A DNA stretch of 64,000 nucleotides from Microbispora sp. ZYX-F-249 (GCF_039649665.1 NZ_JBDJAW010000021.1:62001-126000), one strand, 5' to 3'. Positions 32,455-41,415 are shown, numbered from the stretch's first letter. The notes: generated by a model not told the origin, from the sequence alone. A program made the numbers and translations.

Positions 32455-33402
32455 ATGCAGCTCCCCGTGAAGAAGATCCTGACGTGGCTCGTGCCCGTCG
32501 TCATGGTGACCGGCTGCCAGGGCGCCGCCGGGTCCGCGGCGTCGCCGCCCGCCCGGTCCCCGGCCACGGCTTCGGCCGAGATCGTCTCGCGGGAGGCCGT
32601 GGACGGCCGGACGGACAAACTCGTCATCGATTCCCCGGCCACGGGCGGGCTGCGCTCCGTGTGGGTGCTGAAGCCCGCAGGCTGGACACCGGGGTCCACC
32701 GGCTGGCGCGTGCTCTACCTCCTGCACGGCTGCTGCGCCGGCGGCGCCTGGGACTGGCTCAGGACGGGCGAGACGGCCCGGCTGACCGCCCGCCTCGACG
32801 CCGTCGTCATCGTCCCCGAGGGCGGTTCGATGGGCTGGTACGCCGACTGGCGCGACGGCCCCGGCTGGGAGACGTTCCACATGACCGAGGTGCCCCGCCT
32901 GGTCGAGCCGCGGTACGGCGCCGGCACGCGCCGCGCGGTGGCCGGGTTCTCCATGGGCGGGCTCGGCGCGTTCGTCTACGCCGCCCGGCATCCGGGCGTG
33001 TTCGAGGCCGCGGCGTCGTTCTCCGGGGTGCTCGACATTCGCGACGACGTCCGTGGATATCGGAGGTTCATGGCGGACAACGGCGTGGACACCAAGGACC
33101 TGTGGGGCGACCCGAGCGCCTGGGCGGAGCACAACCCCGCCGACCTCGCCGGGCGGCTGAAGGGCGTGCGCCTCTACGCGTCCTCGGGCGACGGCGAGCC
33201 CGGCCCGCTGGACCCGGGCCGCCAGGGCGGCGCGACGAGCGATCGCACCGAAGCCGCGATCATGCGGCAGAACCTGAACTTCGCCAGGGCAGCGGAGAAG
33301 GCCGGGGTGAAGGTGACGACGGATTTCTACGGAAACGGCACGCACACCTGGCCGTACTGGATGCGTTCGTTCGAACGAGCGCTGCCGCTTCTTCTACCCT
33401 GA
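32455..33402 (+). CDS. Esterase-family (antigen 85/EsteraseD-like) alpha/beta-hydrolase lipoprotein
   Basis: 315 residues from the inner ATG. The signal KKILTWLVPVVMVTGC ends in lipobox VTGC, predicting a membrane-anchored lipoprotein. The hydrolase domain has VLYLLHGCCAGGAWDW (oxyanion loop), VIVPEGGSMGWYADW, AVAGFSMGGLGAFVYAARHPGVF (nucleophile Ser in GFSMGG) and GNGTHTWPYW (catalytic His). This resembles S-formylglutathione hydrolase/antigen 85-type esterases acting outside the membrane. It lies just behind the GNAT gene and ends 5 nt before the PolX start. Substrate unknown. Confidence 0.85.
   Translation: MQLPVKKILTWLVPVVMVTGCQGAAGSAASPPARSPATASAEIVSREAVDGRTDKLVIDSPATGGLRSVWVLKPAGWTPGSTGWRVLYLLHGCCAGGAWDWLRTGETARLTARLDAVVIVPEGGSMGWYADWRDGPGWETFHMTEVPRLVEPRYGAGTRRAVAGFSMGGLGAFVYAARHPGVFEAAASFSGVLDIRDDVRGYRRFMADNGVDTKDLWGDPSAWAEHNPADLAGRLKGVRLYASSGDGEPGPLDPGRQGGATSDRTEAAIMRQNLNFARAAEKAGVKVTTDFYGNGTHTWPYWMRSFERALPLLLP
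33395..33400 (+). promoter_or_regulatory. -10 box TACCCT of the leaderless polX gene
   Basis: TACCCT overlaps the final codons of the esterase gene and ends 7 nt before the polX ATG; the gap has no Shine-Dalgarno sequence. Confidence 0.55.
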
Positions 33403-33407
33403 GACAC

Positions 33408-35093
33408 ATGGGACGGGCCAATGACGAGGCGGCCGCCGCGCTGCAGGAGTATGCCGAGCTCTTCGCACTGAACGGCGGGGACGCCTTCCGCGTGCGCAGC
33501 TACCAGAGGGCGGCCAAGTCCATCGCGGGGTTTCCCGAGGATCTCACCAGGGAGACTCTGCGGTCGATCCCCGGCGTGGGCGAGGCCATCGCCAAGAAGA
33601 TCGAGGAGTTCCTCGAGCGCGGCAGCTTCCGCCAGCTCGACGACCTGCGCGGCCGGGTGCCCGAGGGGGTGCGCGCGCTGACCCGGATCCCCTCGCTCGG
33701 CCCGAAGAAGGCGCTGTTCCTGTTCCAGGAGCTCGGCATCGACTCCCCCGCCGCGCTGGCCGAGGCGATCCGGGCCGGCCGCCTGAACGGCCTGCGCGGC
33801 TTCGGCGCCAAGACGGAGGAGAACCTGCTCAAAGGCATCGAGCACATGGAGCGCTCGGGCGACCGGGTCCACCTCGGCATCGCCACCGATCTGGCCGAGC
33901 GGGTCATCGCCTCGTTGCCCGCCGACCGGATCGCCTTCGCCGGGTCACTGCGCCGGATGAGCGAGACGATCGGCGACATCGACATCCTCGCCGTCGGCGA
34001 CCCCGCCCTGATGGAGCTGTTCGCGCGGCAGCCGTACGTCACCGAAGTGATCGCGAAGGGCGAGCGGAAGACCTCGGTCAGGACCGATCGCGGCCTCCAG
34101 GTCGACCTGCGGCTGATCCCCGCCGAGTCGTGGGGCGCCGCGATGGTCTACTTCACCGGCAGCAAGGAGCACAACGTCCGCATCCGGGAGATGGCGGTCA
34201 AGAAAGGCTGGAAGCTGTCGGAGTACGGCCTGTTCGACGGCGACCGCCTCATCGCCTCGGAGACCGAGGAGGAGATCTACCAGGCGCTCGGCATGCGGTG
34301 GGTGCCTCCCGCGCTGCGCGAGGACGGCGGCGAGGTGGATGCCGCGCTGCGGGGCGAACTGCCGCGCCTGGTCGAGCTGCACGACCTGCGGGGCGACCTG
34401 CACACGCACACCGACCTGACCGACGGGATCGCCTCGCTGGAGGACATGGCCGCCGCCGCCGCGATGCGCGGCTACTCCTACTACGCGGTGACCGATCACG
34501 CGCCCGACCTGGTCATGCAGCGGATGACCCTCGACAAGGCCCTCGCGCAGCGCGCCCGCATCGCCGAGCTGCAGAAGAGCTACCCGGACATGCGGCTGCT
34601 GCACGGCAGCGAGCTGAACATCGCCCCGGACGGCTCGGTCGACTGGCCGGCCGAGGTGCTGGCCGGGTTCGACGTCTGCGTCGCGTCGGTGCACTCCCAC
34701 TTCACCCAGTCGCGGGAGGAGATGACCCGCCGCTTCATCGCGGCGTGCGAGAACCCGCACGTCCACGTCATCGGTCACCCCACGACCCGGAAGATCGGCA
34801 AGCGGCCGCCGGTGGACGCGGACTGGGAGGCGGTGTTCCGCGCCGCCGCCAGGACCGGCACGATCATGGAGATCGACTCCTACCCCGACCGCGCCGACCT
34901 GCCCTCCGACCTCGTACGGCTCGCGCGCCACCACGGCGTGAAGTTCTCGATCGACAGCGACTCCCACGCCATCCCCCACCTGGCCCACCAGAGGTTCGGC
35001 GTGGGCATCGCGCAGCGGGCCTGGCTCACCCCGGACGACGTGGTCAACACCTGGCCCCTCGACCGCCTGCTGGCCCACCTGGGCAGGGCCTGA
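33408..35093 (+). CDS. polX: DNA polymerase/3'-5' exonuclease PolX (Pol X + PHP domains)
   Basis: 561 residues, normal length. It opens with a helix-hairpin-helix part (FALNGGDAFRVRSYQRAAKSI; LRSIPGVGEAIAKKIEEFLE; LTRIPSLGPKKALFLF). The palm domain has FAGSLRRMSETIGDIDILAV (catalytic Asp pair) and GLQVDLRLIP. From about residue 325 a PHP phosphoesterase domain follows: DLRGDLHTHTDLTDGIASLE, YAVTDHAPDL, GSELNIAPDG, ASVHSHF and IDSDSH. It fills gaps in base-excision and double-strand-break repair and removes 3' ends through the PHP site. Leaderless start. Confidence 0.95.
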   Translation: MGRANDEAAAALQEYAELFALNGGDAFRVRSYQRAAKSIAGFPEDLTRETLRSIPGVGEAIAKKIEEFLERGSFRQLDDLRGRVPEGVRALTRIPSLGPKKALFLFQELGIDSPAALAEAIRAGRLNGLRGFGAKTEENLLKGIEHMERSGDRVHLGIATDLAERVIASLPADRIAFAGSLRRMSETIGDIDILAVGDPALMELFARQPYVTEVIAKGERKTSVRTDRGLQVDLRLIPAESWGAAMVYFTGSKEHNVRIREMAVKKGWKLSEYGLFDGDRLIASETEEEIYQALGMRWVPPALREDGGEVDAALRGELPRLVELHDLRGDLHTHTDLTDGIASLEDMAAAAAMRGYSYYAVTDHAPDLVMQRMTLDKALAQRARIAELQKSYPDMRLLHGSELNIAPDGSVDWPAEVLAGFDVCVASVHSHFTQSREEMTRRFIAACENPHVHVIGHPTTRKIGKRPPVDADWEAVFRAAARTGTIMEIDSYPDRADLPSDLVRLARHHGVKFSIDSDSHAIPHLAHQRFGVGIAQRAWLTPDDVVNTWPLDRLLAHLGRA

Positions 35094-35821
35094 CCGCGCC
35101 CCGCCGCCTCCCGATATCCGCGGGTGCCGAAGTAGTGGATCTCGGATGGTTCCCGTGTCCACTGTGGTTCGCTCGTCGGAGGAGGAGCCCGGCTGTGTCC
35201 CAGCGGCATCGCCATGAGTACGCCGCAGACCTTCCTCATGGCCTCCCGGCCAGCTTTCGTATACCGACCGGGAAAATCCCCGCCGCAACGGTAGGAAGCG
35301 GGGAAGCACCGCGCCCGACCCCTATCCGCCAGGTTCGAGTCGGTGTCACAGGTGAAGGACGTAAAACGCCGGTTCCTCGCGTACTCCTCTTCGTCTCGCT
35401 TGCCGGACCCGCCTCATCTGGCAGTACTGAAACGTCTCGGCGTTGTCAGGGCCGCTCCCGCCCTTCCCGGTGTCACCCGGGGCAGGCTGCCCTCAGTTCC
35501 CATCACCTGCTGCGACAGGCGAAAGGCGGTGGTCTCTCACCTCCGCTCGAACCCACAGCGCCTCACGGCGCAAACCGATTACGGGACAGAGCCGACCCGG
35601 GTCGCCGCCATCACCCGCGGCTTCAGGCGCTCCCGGCACCGACCCGCGGGCCGTGGAACCCCGCCCATCCGGCGCGACAGCCGGGCCACCGGGCTGACCA
35701 CGGCCGCGATTTCACACTCCAGCCGAACCGCTCAGCCTGGATGCACCGAGCCGATTCTGACGTGATCGCCGTGAAAGTGGTCGGACCGGGCTCGCCGAAT
35801 CGACGGGCCGGATCGACTGCT
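35094..35821. other. 728-bp stretch without a supported gene
   Basis: Open frames on both strands here have poor codon bias and no ribosome sites, and base composition is less GC-rich than around it. An inverted pair CCCCGC/GCGGGG (about 35279-35306) can fold. Words such as CGCAACGGTA and GCCAGG recall cobalamin riboswitches, but the rest of the core and a target gene are missing. It may be decayed sequence next to the toxin remnant. Confidence 0.5.
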
Positions 35822-36268
35822 TCACGCCGATCGGAATGACACCGTAGGGCCGTAGTCGCCCTCCTCGCCGAGGACTGCGACAACGAATTCGCGTGCCGGG
35901 AACGCGTCTCTCAGCGCGGCGCGCCACATAGCCGCCACACGCGATGCGACCTCAGGCAGGATCGCGTACTCGGACTCGGACCTGGGTGCGAAAACATCCC
36001 ACAGGTGAAGATGGTTGACGACGTTCTCGACGGCCGATCTGTCGCCCTTCAGCTCTTCGAACCAGGTGTCGACACTACGTTTGTCGAACAAGGCGCCCAA
36101 GAACACGCAATCACGATATTCGACGAACTCGGGCCAGAAGAGCAAGGAGAGCGCGGCGGCCTCGCCCACCGTCACATTGGCGAGCAGGAACGCACGGACA
36201 TCGAAGCCGTCGGCGGTCGTCATCCAGCCATCCGCCTGGGGGAGCTTACTGAGATCCACGATGCCCAC
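35822..36268 (-). CDS. Putative immunity protein for the adjacent Ntox24-like toxin
   Basis: 148 residues. The GTG start follows GGGAGAGG. The acidic protein (WFEELKGDRSAVENVVNHLHLWDVF, VAVLGEEGDYGPTVSF) has no signal peptide or membrane helix, as expected of a cytoplasmic immunity protein. No domain is recognised with certainty. It directly follows, and by 49 bp overlaps, the coding region of a polymorphic-toxin C terminus on the same strand, the usual toxin-immunity order. The role is inferred from context only. Base composition is lower in GC than the flanking genes. Confidence 0.6.
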   Translation of the reverse strand: MGIVDLSKLPQADGWMTTADGFDVRAFLLANVTVGEAAALSLLFWPEFVEYRDCVFLGALFDKRSVDTWFEELKGDRSAVENVVNHLHLWDVFAPRSESEYAILPEVASRVAAMWRAALRDAFPAREFVVAVLGEEGDYGPTVSFRSA

Positions 36269-36825
36269 CGCCTCTCCCGACTCTTCCGTCCACGAGCATC
36301 GTCCCTTATTGATCGCCTCAGCAACTGGAGCGCGGCAGGAGTCGCTATCTCACTCTGCTGCGGGAAGACCCGGCCATCGGGAGTCTCGTGCCTGCTGAAC
36401 TCTTGGACGTGGGGTGTGGGCACTCCGCCATGAGCGGCACCTACCAGATCCACTCGTCGCAGGATGACGCCATCCTGAGTTCGATAAAGAATTCCGTTCG
36501 CAGGACCGCCAGCATCGATCGCACCACCGACCGGGAATCGACCCTGCCAGAGAGTCGCCTTGCTGAGGTCGATACCGCCGTTGTCATTGTGAACGAGGAC
36601 CGGCGGCGCTCCCGGGACTGTAAGAACAACGGCTCTGTCGCAGTTGATTGGACAGACCCCACCCTGGTGATATTCCTCAGGCGGGGCGACGAACGGTAGT
36701 GAGCTGACGGTAGAGGGCGGCGGTCTCCGGGTGGGGATGGCGCTGACTTCGGCGACCGCTGCAAGGCATGCCTTCCATGCCTCGTGGACGCGGCTCATGT
36801 TCCCGGCCTCGTACTCGGCCCGCAT
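36220..36825 (-). pseudogene. C-terminal remnant of a polymorphic toxin: HINT end (VLVHN) plus Ntox24-like domain
   Basis: An open frame of 201 codons with no ribosome site. Residues 57-80 (VCPINCDRAVVLTVPGAPPVLVHN) look like the degenerate end of a pretoxin HINT autoprotease, where VLVHN marks the cut. The following GILYRTQDGVILRRVDLVG and HGGVPTPHVQEFSRHETPDG match, as I remember it, the core of bacterial toxin 24 (Ntox24), found at C termini of contact-dependent or secreted toxins. The long N-terminal delivery part is absent: upstream is a short unrelated stretch and then the divergent acyltransferase. It could be an orphan toxin cassette kept for recombination, or a decayed gene. Confidence 0.6.
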
Positions 36826-37071
36826 CAGGGCGGGCCGATCGTCTCGGGACGGTCACGGGCGCGCCTGAACATCCCCGCGCGGCACGTGGGAGAAATGCGC
36901 CGGTAACTCCGCGCCGCGATGATGGTCGCGGTGTGTGGGCGGGCGATCGTGGTGGGCCGGGGGCCCGCCGCGGGTGGGAGGACCGCCGGCCGACGACGCC
37001 CGGGCGGACCGGGGCCGGGGCGGTCAGCGCGCCGGGAGCGGATCGGGCGGCGTGAGCGGAAGGATGACGAG

Positions 37072-38625
37072 ATGCGCCAGTTGACGGCACTCGACGCGCA
37101 GTTCCTGAGTGTGGAGTCGGCGACGACCGCGGCCCATGTGGCGGGTGTCGTCGTGCTCGACCCGTCGACCTCGCCCTCCGGCACGCTGACCAGGGAGGCG
37201 CTGCTCGTCCTGCTGCGCGAGCGGCTGCATCTCGCCCCGCCGCTGCGGATGCGGCTGGCCGACGTGCCCTTCGGGCTCGACCGGCCGTACTGGCTCGACG
37301 ACCCGGACGTGGACGTCGACGCGCACGTGCGCGAGGCCACCCTTCCGGCGCCCGGCGGGGAGCGGGAACTGGCGGCGTACGTGGCGGGCGTCCACGCGCG
37401 GCGGCTCGACCGCGGACGGCCGCTGTGGGAGGCGCACCTCATCCACGGCCTGGCGGGCGGCCGCTGCGCCCTTTACATCAAGGTGCACCACTGTGTGATC
37501 GACGGCGTGTCGGGCTCGGAGATCCTGACCGCGCTGCTCGATCCGTCGCCGCGGCCATGCAGGGTGGACGCACCTCCCGCCCCGGCGCCGCCGGTGCCGC
37601 CCAGCCTGCTCACGATGCTAGCCGGGGCGGTCGCCCGGTCGATCGTCCAGCCGGTGGAGACGCTGTGCTCGCTCGCCCGTGCCGCCGCGGACCTGGACAC
37701 GATCCCGGTGGTCGCGGCGCTGCCCGACGCCCGGCTCGTGGCCCAGGCCGCCCGCGCGCTCGCGGGCGACTCGCGCCCGCTGCCCGAGACGCCGCCGCCT
37801 GTCGCGCCGCGTACGCCGTTCAATGGCCCGATCTCCGGCACGCGGGAGGTCGCCTTCGGCTCCGTGCCGCTGGCGGAGGTCAGGAGGGTGGCCAGGGCCT
37901 TCGGCATGGGCCCGAACGACGTGGTGATGACGCTGTGCGCCTCGGCGCTGCGGCGGTGGCTGATCGCCCACGACGCGCTGCCCGACCGGCCGCTGGTGGC
38001 CGCCGTGCCGGTGGCGTTGCGCCCTCACTCCGGCGGGTCGTCCGGCGACGCGGCCGAGGGCCGGGTCGGCAACCGCATCTCGGCGATGGTCACGCCGCTG
38101 GCCACCGACGTCGCCTGCCCCCGGGAGCGGCTGACGGCCGTACGCGCCGCGCTGGCCGCCGCCAAGCGGCGCTTCGCCGTGTCCCACCGCACCTGGCTGG
38201 ACGACGTGTGCGCGATGCTGCCGAACGCCCTCGCGGCGCTGGCCACACCGGTGGTGTTCCGCCTCGCGGGCGTCGCGGGGGCGGGGGTCAACCTCATCGT
38301 GTCGAACGTGCCCGGTCCCCGCCTGCCGTTGTATCTCTGCGGCGCCCGGATGCTGTCCTACCACCCGCTGTCGGTGGTCACCGACGCCACCGGGGGACTC
38401 AGCATCACCTGCGCGTCCTACGACGGCCGCCTGGACTTCGGCGTCGTCGCCTGCCCCACCCGGCTGCCCGACGTCTGGAGCGTCGTCGACCACCTGCGTG
38501 AGGCGATGGACGAGCTCCTGGCCCTGCTCGACGACTCCCCGCACGACGTGGCCCAGCCCGGGGACGCGGTGCCCGTGCGGCCCCACAAGGAGCGGGAGGA
38601 GCGGCAGGAGATGGTGCCCGCCTGA
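37072..38625 (+). CDS. Wax ester synthase / diacylglycerol acyltransferase (WS/DGAT)
   Basis: 517 residues. The start MRQLTALDAQFLSVESATTAAHVAGVVVLD is the conserved WS/DGAT N terminus. The active-site motif HHxxxDG appears as KVHHCVIDGVSG (residues about 142-153). GPNDVVMTLCASALRRWL, VPVALRP and LIVSNVPGPRLPLYLCGA are the other family blocks. It esterifies acyl-CoA to diacylglycerol or a fatty alcohol, building neutral storage lipid at the membrane. ATG with GGAAGGA upstream. Its stop is 25 nt from that of a convergent TetR gene. Confidence 0.93.
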   Translation: MRQLTALDAQFLSVESATTAAHVAGVVVLDPSTSPSGTLTREALLVLLRERLHLAPPLRMRLADVPFGLDRPYWLDDPDVDVDAHVREATLPAPGGERELAAYVAGVHARRLDRGRPLWEAHLIHGLAGGRCALYIKVHHCVIDGVSGSEILTALLDPSPRPCRVDAPPAPAPPVPPSLLTMLAGAVARSIVQPVETLCSLARAAADLDTIPVVAALPDARLVAQAARALAGDSRPLPETPPPVAPRTPFNGPISGTREVAFGSVPLAEVRRVARAFGMGPNDVVMTLCASALRRWLIAHDALPDRPLVAAVPVALRPHSGGSSGDAAEGRVGNRISAMVTPLATDVACPRERLTAVRAALAAAKRRFAVSHRTWLDDVCAMLPNALAALATPVVFRLAGVAGAGVNLIVSNVPGPRLPLYLCGARMLSYHPLSVVTDATGGLSITCASYDGRLDFGVVACPTRLPDVWSVVDHLREAMDELLALLDDSPHDVAQPGDAVPVRPHKEREERQEMVPA

Positions 38626-38650
38626 CCGCCGGGCGTCGGCACGGCCCTCG

Positions 38651-39259
38651 TCAGTGCAGGAGGGCGTTCGCGATCAGCTCCGCGACCGCGTCGGGGTCGA
38701 TGTGGTGGCCGGTGAGCAGGCAGATGCTCTCCTGGTACAGCAGGACCGCGGCGAAGGTCGCGGCCGCGGCCTCCAGCCGTGCGGCGTCACCGCGGCCGCC
38801 CGGCAGGGCGAGCTCCAGGGCGAACCTGGCCCGGCGGATGATCTCGGCGTTGAGACGGCCGAGGCGCTCCCGTACGGACAGGTGGGTGTCGGCCTCCCGG
38901 AACAGGATGCGCCGCATCGCCGGGGACGCGCGCAGCGGCAGCCTGCGGGCGAGCCGCGACAGCGCCCCCGCCGCGTCGCCGGGGACCGCCTCCACCTCCT
39001 CCTCGACCACCACGGTGCGCTCGTCCACCAGCGAGATCAGTACGTCGATCTTGCGGGGGAAGTAGTGGAAGACCAGGCCCTTGGGCACGCCGGCCAGTTC
39101 GGCGATGCGCGCGGTCGGGGTGGCCTCGTAGCCGCCGCCCGCGAACAGTTCCTCGGCGGCGTCCAGGATGCGGGTGCGGGCGTCGCCGTCGGGCGGCCGC
39201 ATCCCTCTCCGCGAGCGTGAACGCGACCACGCCTTGGCCGTCTGGAGAGGGCTGTCCAC
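38651..39259 (-). CDS. TetR-family transcriptional regulator
   Basis: 202 residues from the GTG placed 7 nt after TATGGT. The DNA-binding domain is RTRILDAAEELFAGGGYEATPTARIAELAGVPKGLVFHYFPRKIDVLISLV (residues about 28-78), typical TetR. The helical effector domain follows (EADTHLSVRERLGRLNAEIIRRARFALEL; LLTGHHIDPDAVAELIANALL). It is convergent with the WS/DGAT gene and downstream of actP, so the target cannot be read from position; a lipid or acyl-CoA effector is only a guess. ATG at 39271 and an inner ATG at 39205 are less likely starts. Confidence 0.85.
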   Translation of the reverse strand: MDSPLQTAKAWSRSRSRRGMRPPDGDARTRILDAAEELFAGGGYEATPTARIAELAGVPKGLVFHYFPRKIDVLISLVDERTVVVEEEVEAVPGDAAGALSRLARRLPLRASPAMRRILFREADTHLSVRERLGRLNAEIIRRARFALELALPGGRGDAARLEAAAATFAAVLLYQESICLLTGHHIDPDAVAELIANALLH

Positions 39260-39266
39260 GGACCGA

Positions 39267-39272
39267 ACCATA
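39267..39272 (-). promoter_or_regulatory. -10 box TATGGT of the leaderless tetR gene
   Basis: TATGGT on the minus strand, 7 nt before an in-frame GTG. It is the same hexamer as before the methyltransferase at 1332. It decides the start codon, because neither alternative ATG has a usable ribosome site. Confidence 0.5.
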
Positions 39273-39317
39273 ACCAGAGCGGGTGCCCCAACACCATGAC
39301 GCGAGGGACAGGGCACG

Positions 39318-39359
39318 CATACGCCCGCCCGCCGGCGGTGGCCGGCGGGCGGGAGTATG
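39318..39359. terminator. Strong hairpin terminator downstream of actP
   Basis: CATAC plus CCCGCCCGCCGGC (39318-39336) pairs with GCCGGCGGGCGGG plus GTATG (39341-39359), giving 18 base pairs with one mismatch and a GGTG loop. It lies after the actP stop and before the tetR promoter, insulating the two. Confidence 0.8.
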
Positions 39360-39429
39360 GGGGTGCCGGCCCCCGGCGGCGGTGGGTGGCACCGCCGGGA
39401 GGCCGGCGACGTACGGCCGGGAACCGGTG

Positions 39430-41040
39430 TCAGTGGCTCGTTGCCTTCTCGGCTCCGAGGCCGGTCAGCGAGCGGACCTCGATCTCGGCGTACTTCGGAG
39501 CGTTGTACTCCTTGCTCAGGATCGTGCCGAGGTAGCCGCACAGGAAGCCGATCGGGATCGAGAAGATGCCCGGGTTCGACAGCGGGATCAGGTGGAAGTC
39601 GGCGTCGGGGAACATCGCCGTCGGCGCGCCCGAGACGACCGGCGAGAAGATCACCAGCACCACGGCGGAGACCAGGCCGCCGTAGATGGCCGAGACCGCG
39701 CCCGCCGTGTTGAATCTCTTCCAGAACAGGCTGTAGAGGATCGCCGGCAGGTTGCCCGACGCGGCGACCGCGAAGGCCAGCGAGACCAGGAAGGCCACGT
39801 TGAGCGACTGGGCGAAGATGCTCAGCGCGATCGCGACCGCGCCGATCACGAACGCGGCGACGCGGGCGACCACGACCTCCTGACGCTCGGTGGCGGTGCC
39901 CCGCTTGAAGACGTGGGCGTACAGGTCGTGGGCGAAGCTGGAGGAGGACGCGAGGGTCAGGCCCGCGACGACCGCGAGGATCGTGGCGAACGCGACCGCC
40001 GCGATGACCGCCAGCAGCACCGTGCCGCCGACGTCGCCGAAGATGTCCTGGCCCACCTGCTGGGCGAGCAGCGGGGCCGCCGTGTTGCCGGCCTTGTCGG
40101 CCTCGGCGATCGTCTTCGAGCCCACCACGGCGGCGGCGCCGAAGCCGAGCACCAGCGTCAGCAGGTAGAACACGCCGATGATGCCGATGCCCCACATGAC
40201 CGACTTGCGGGCGTCCCTGGCGGTCGGCACCGTGTAGAAGCGGATGAGGACGTGCGGCAGTCCGGCGGTGCCGAGGACCAGGGCCAGGCCGAGGCTGATC
40301 AGGTCGATCTTGCCCCAGACGCCCTGGGCGTCCGTGCCGTACTTGAGACCGGGCTTGAGGAACGCCTCGCCCTTGCCGCTCGCGCTCGCGGCGTCGCCGA
40401 GCAGCCCGGACAGGTTGAAGCCGAACTTGCCGAGCACGAGCAGGGTGATCAGCGCCGCGCCGACCATCAGCATGACGGCCTTGACGATCTGCACCCAGGT
40501 GGTGCCCTTCATGCCGCCGAACACGACATAGATGATCATCAGCAGGCCGACCGCGATGATCGTTACGATCTTGCCGGCCTCGGAGTGGACGCCGAGCAGC
40601 AGGCCGACGAGCGCGCCCGCGCCGACCATCTGCGCGAGCAGGTAGAAGATGCTCACGACGATCGTGGACACGCCGGCCGCCGTACGGACCGGGCGCGGCG
40701 ACATCCGGAACGCCAGCACGTCGGCCATCGTGTACTTGCCGGAGTTGCGCATGAGCTCGGCGACGAGCAGCAGCGCCACCAGCCAGGCCACGAGGAAGCC
40801 GATGGAGTAGAGGAAGCCGTCGTAGCCCGACAGCGCGATGATGCCGGCGATGCCGAGGAACGACGCGGCCGACATGTAGTCGCCGCCGATCGCCAGGCCG
40901 TTCTGCAGGCCGCTGAACGACCGGCCGCCGGCGTAGAAGTCGGACGCGCTCTTGGTGTTGCGGCTGGCCCAGAACGTGATGGCGAGCGTACCGGCGACGA
41001 AGACGACGAAGAGGATCGTGGACAGCGTCTCGTGACTCAC
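39430..41040 (-). CDS. actP: Sodium:solute symporter, cation/acetate symporter ActP-like
   Basis: 536 residues with 13 or more membrane segments. GGRSFSGLQNGLAIGGDYMSAASFLGIAG is the ActP-type sodium-site region, followed by MRNSGKYTMADVLAFR, AQMVGAGALVGLLLG, FGGMKGTTWVQIVKAVMLM and GTAGLPHVLIRFYTVPTARDARKS. In E. coli ActP imports acetate and glycolate with Na+. The GTG start overlaps the stop of the DUF485 gene (GTGA), the same yjcH-actP order as in E. coli. A Crp-like palindrome precedes the pair, so carbon-source control is likely. Confidence 0.92.
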   Translation of the reverse strand: MSHETLSTILFVVFVAGTLAITFWASRNTKSASDFYAGGRSFSGLQNGLAIGGDYMSAASFLGIAGIIALSGYDGFLYSIGFLVAWLVALLLVAELMRNSGKYTMADVLAFRMSPRPVRTAAGVSTIVVSIFYLLAQMVGAGALVGLLLGVHSEAGKIVTIIAVGLLMIIYVVFGGMKGTTWVQIVKAVMLMVGAALITLLVLGKFGFNLSGLLGDAASASGKGEAFLKPGLKYGTDAQGVWGKIDLISLGLALVLGTAGLPHVLIRFYTVPTARDARKSVMWGIGIIGVFYLLTLVLGFGAAAVVGSKTIAEADKAGNTAAPLLAQQVGQDIFGDVGGTVLLAVIAAVAFATILAVVAGLTLASSSSFAHDLYAHVFKRGTATERQEVVVARVAAFVIGAVAIALSIFAQSLNVAFLVSLAFAVAASGNLPAILYSLFWKRFNTAGAVSAIYGGLVSAVVLVIFSPVVSGAPTAMFPDADFHLIPLSNPGIFSIPIGFLCGYLGTILSKEYNAPKYAEIEVRSLTGLGAEKATSH

Positions 41041-41381
41041 TTGGCGCCCTCCCCGACCTCGTCGCGGCTCTCGGCCTCGCCGCGCAGCTCGTCGGCGATC
41101 GGGTCGAGCTTGGCCGCCGCGTGCCGCGAGTACGCCCAGGCGATCAGGAACGTCGAGACGAACTGCAGCACGCCGAAGACGAGGGCGACGTTGATGTTGC
41201 CGAACAGCTTGGTGCCCATGAAGTCGCGGGCGAACCCGGAGAGCACCACATAGAGCAGATACCACGCCAGGAAGGCGACGGTCATGGGGAAGGCCCAGGA
41301 ACGGTAGCGGCGGCGCAGCTCCTGGAACTGCTCACCCGCCTGTATACGCTCATAAACCGATGGATCGTGCTGGACGGTCAC
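41037..41381 (-). CDS. DUF485 membrane protein (YjcH-like), partner of ActP
   Basis: 114 residues. YERIQAGEQFQELRRRYRSWAFPMTVAFLAWYLLYVVLSGFARDFMG and INVALVFGVLQFVSTFLIAWAYSRHAA give two membrane helices with the basic FxxLRRRYR motif typical of DUF485. It is always found next to SSS-family acetate symporters and may assist their assembly or activity. The GTG start has GGAGGAG upstream. It is the first gene of the two-gene unit. Confidence 0.92.
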   Translation of the reverse strand: MTVQHDPSVYERIQAGEQFQELRRRYRSWAFPMTVAFLAWYLLYVVLSGFARDFMGTKLFGNINVALVFGVLQFVSTFLIAWAYSRHAAAKLDPIADELRGEAESRDEVGEGAK

Positions 41382-41397
41382 AAGATCTCCTCCGGCA

Positions 41398-41415
41398 AAG
41401 TGATCTGAATCACTT
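41398..41415. promoter_or_regulatory. Crp/GlxR-type operator AAGTGAT-CTGA-ATCACTT
   Basis: Perfect 7-bp inverted repeat that contains GTGA-N6-TCAC, the core of Crp-family sites (consensus TGTGA-N6-TCACA). It lies 17-34 bp upstream of the DUF485/actP start, so it should cover the promoter or early transcript. Confidence 0.65.

Noticed and set aside
35325-35350. tRNA-like T-arm word GGTTCGAGTC
   Set aside because: No matching stem, anticodon arm or acceptor could be formed around it.
35221-35360. Possible cobalamin riboswitch (CGCAACGGTA, AATCC, GCCAGG words)
   Set aside because: The order and pairing of the conserved core are incomplete and no transport, synthesis or B12-dependent gene follows on that strand. 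A covariance-model search would settle it.
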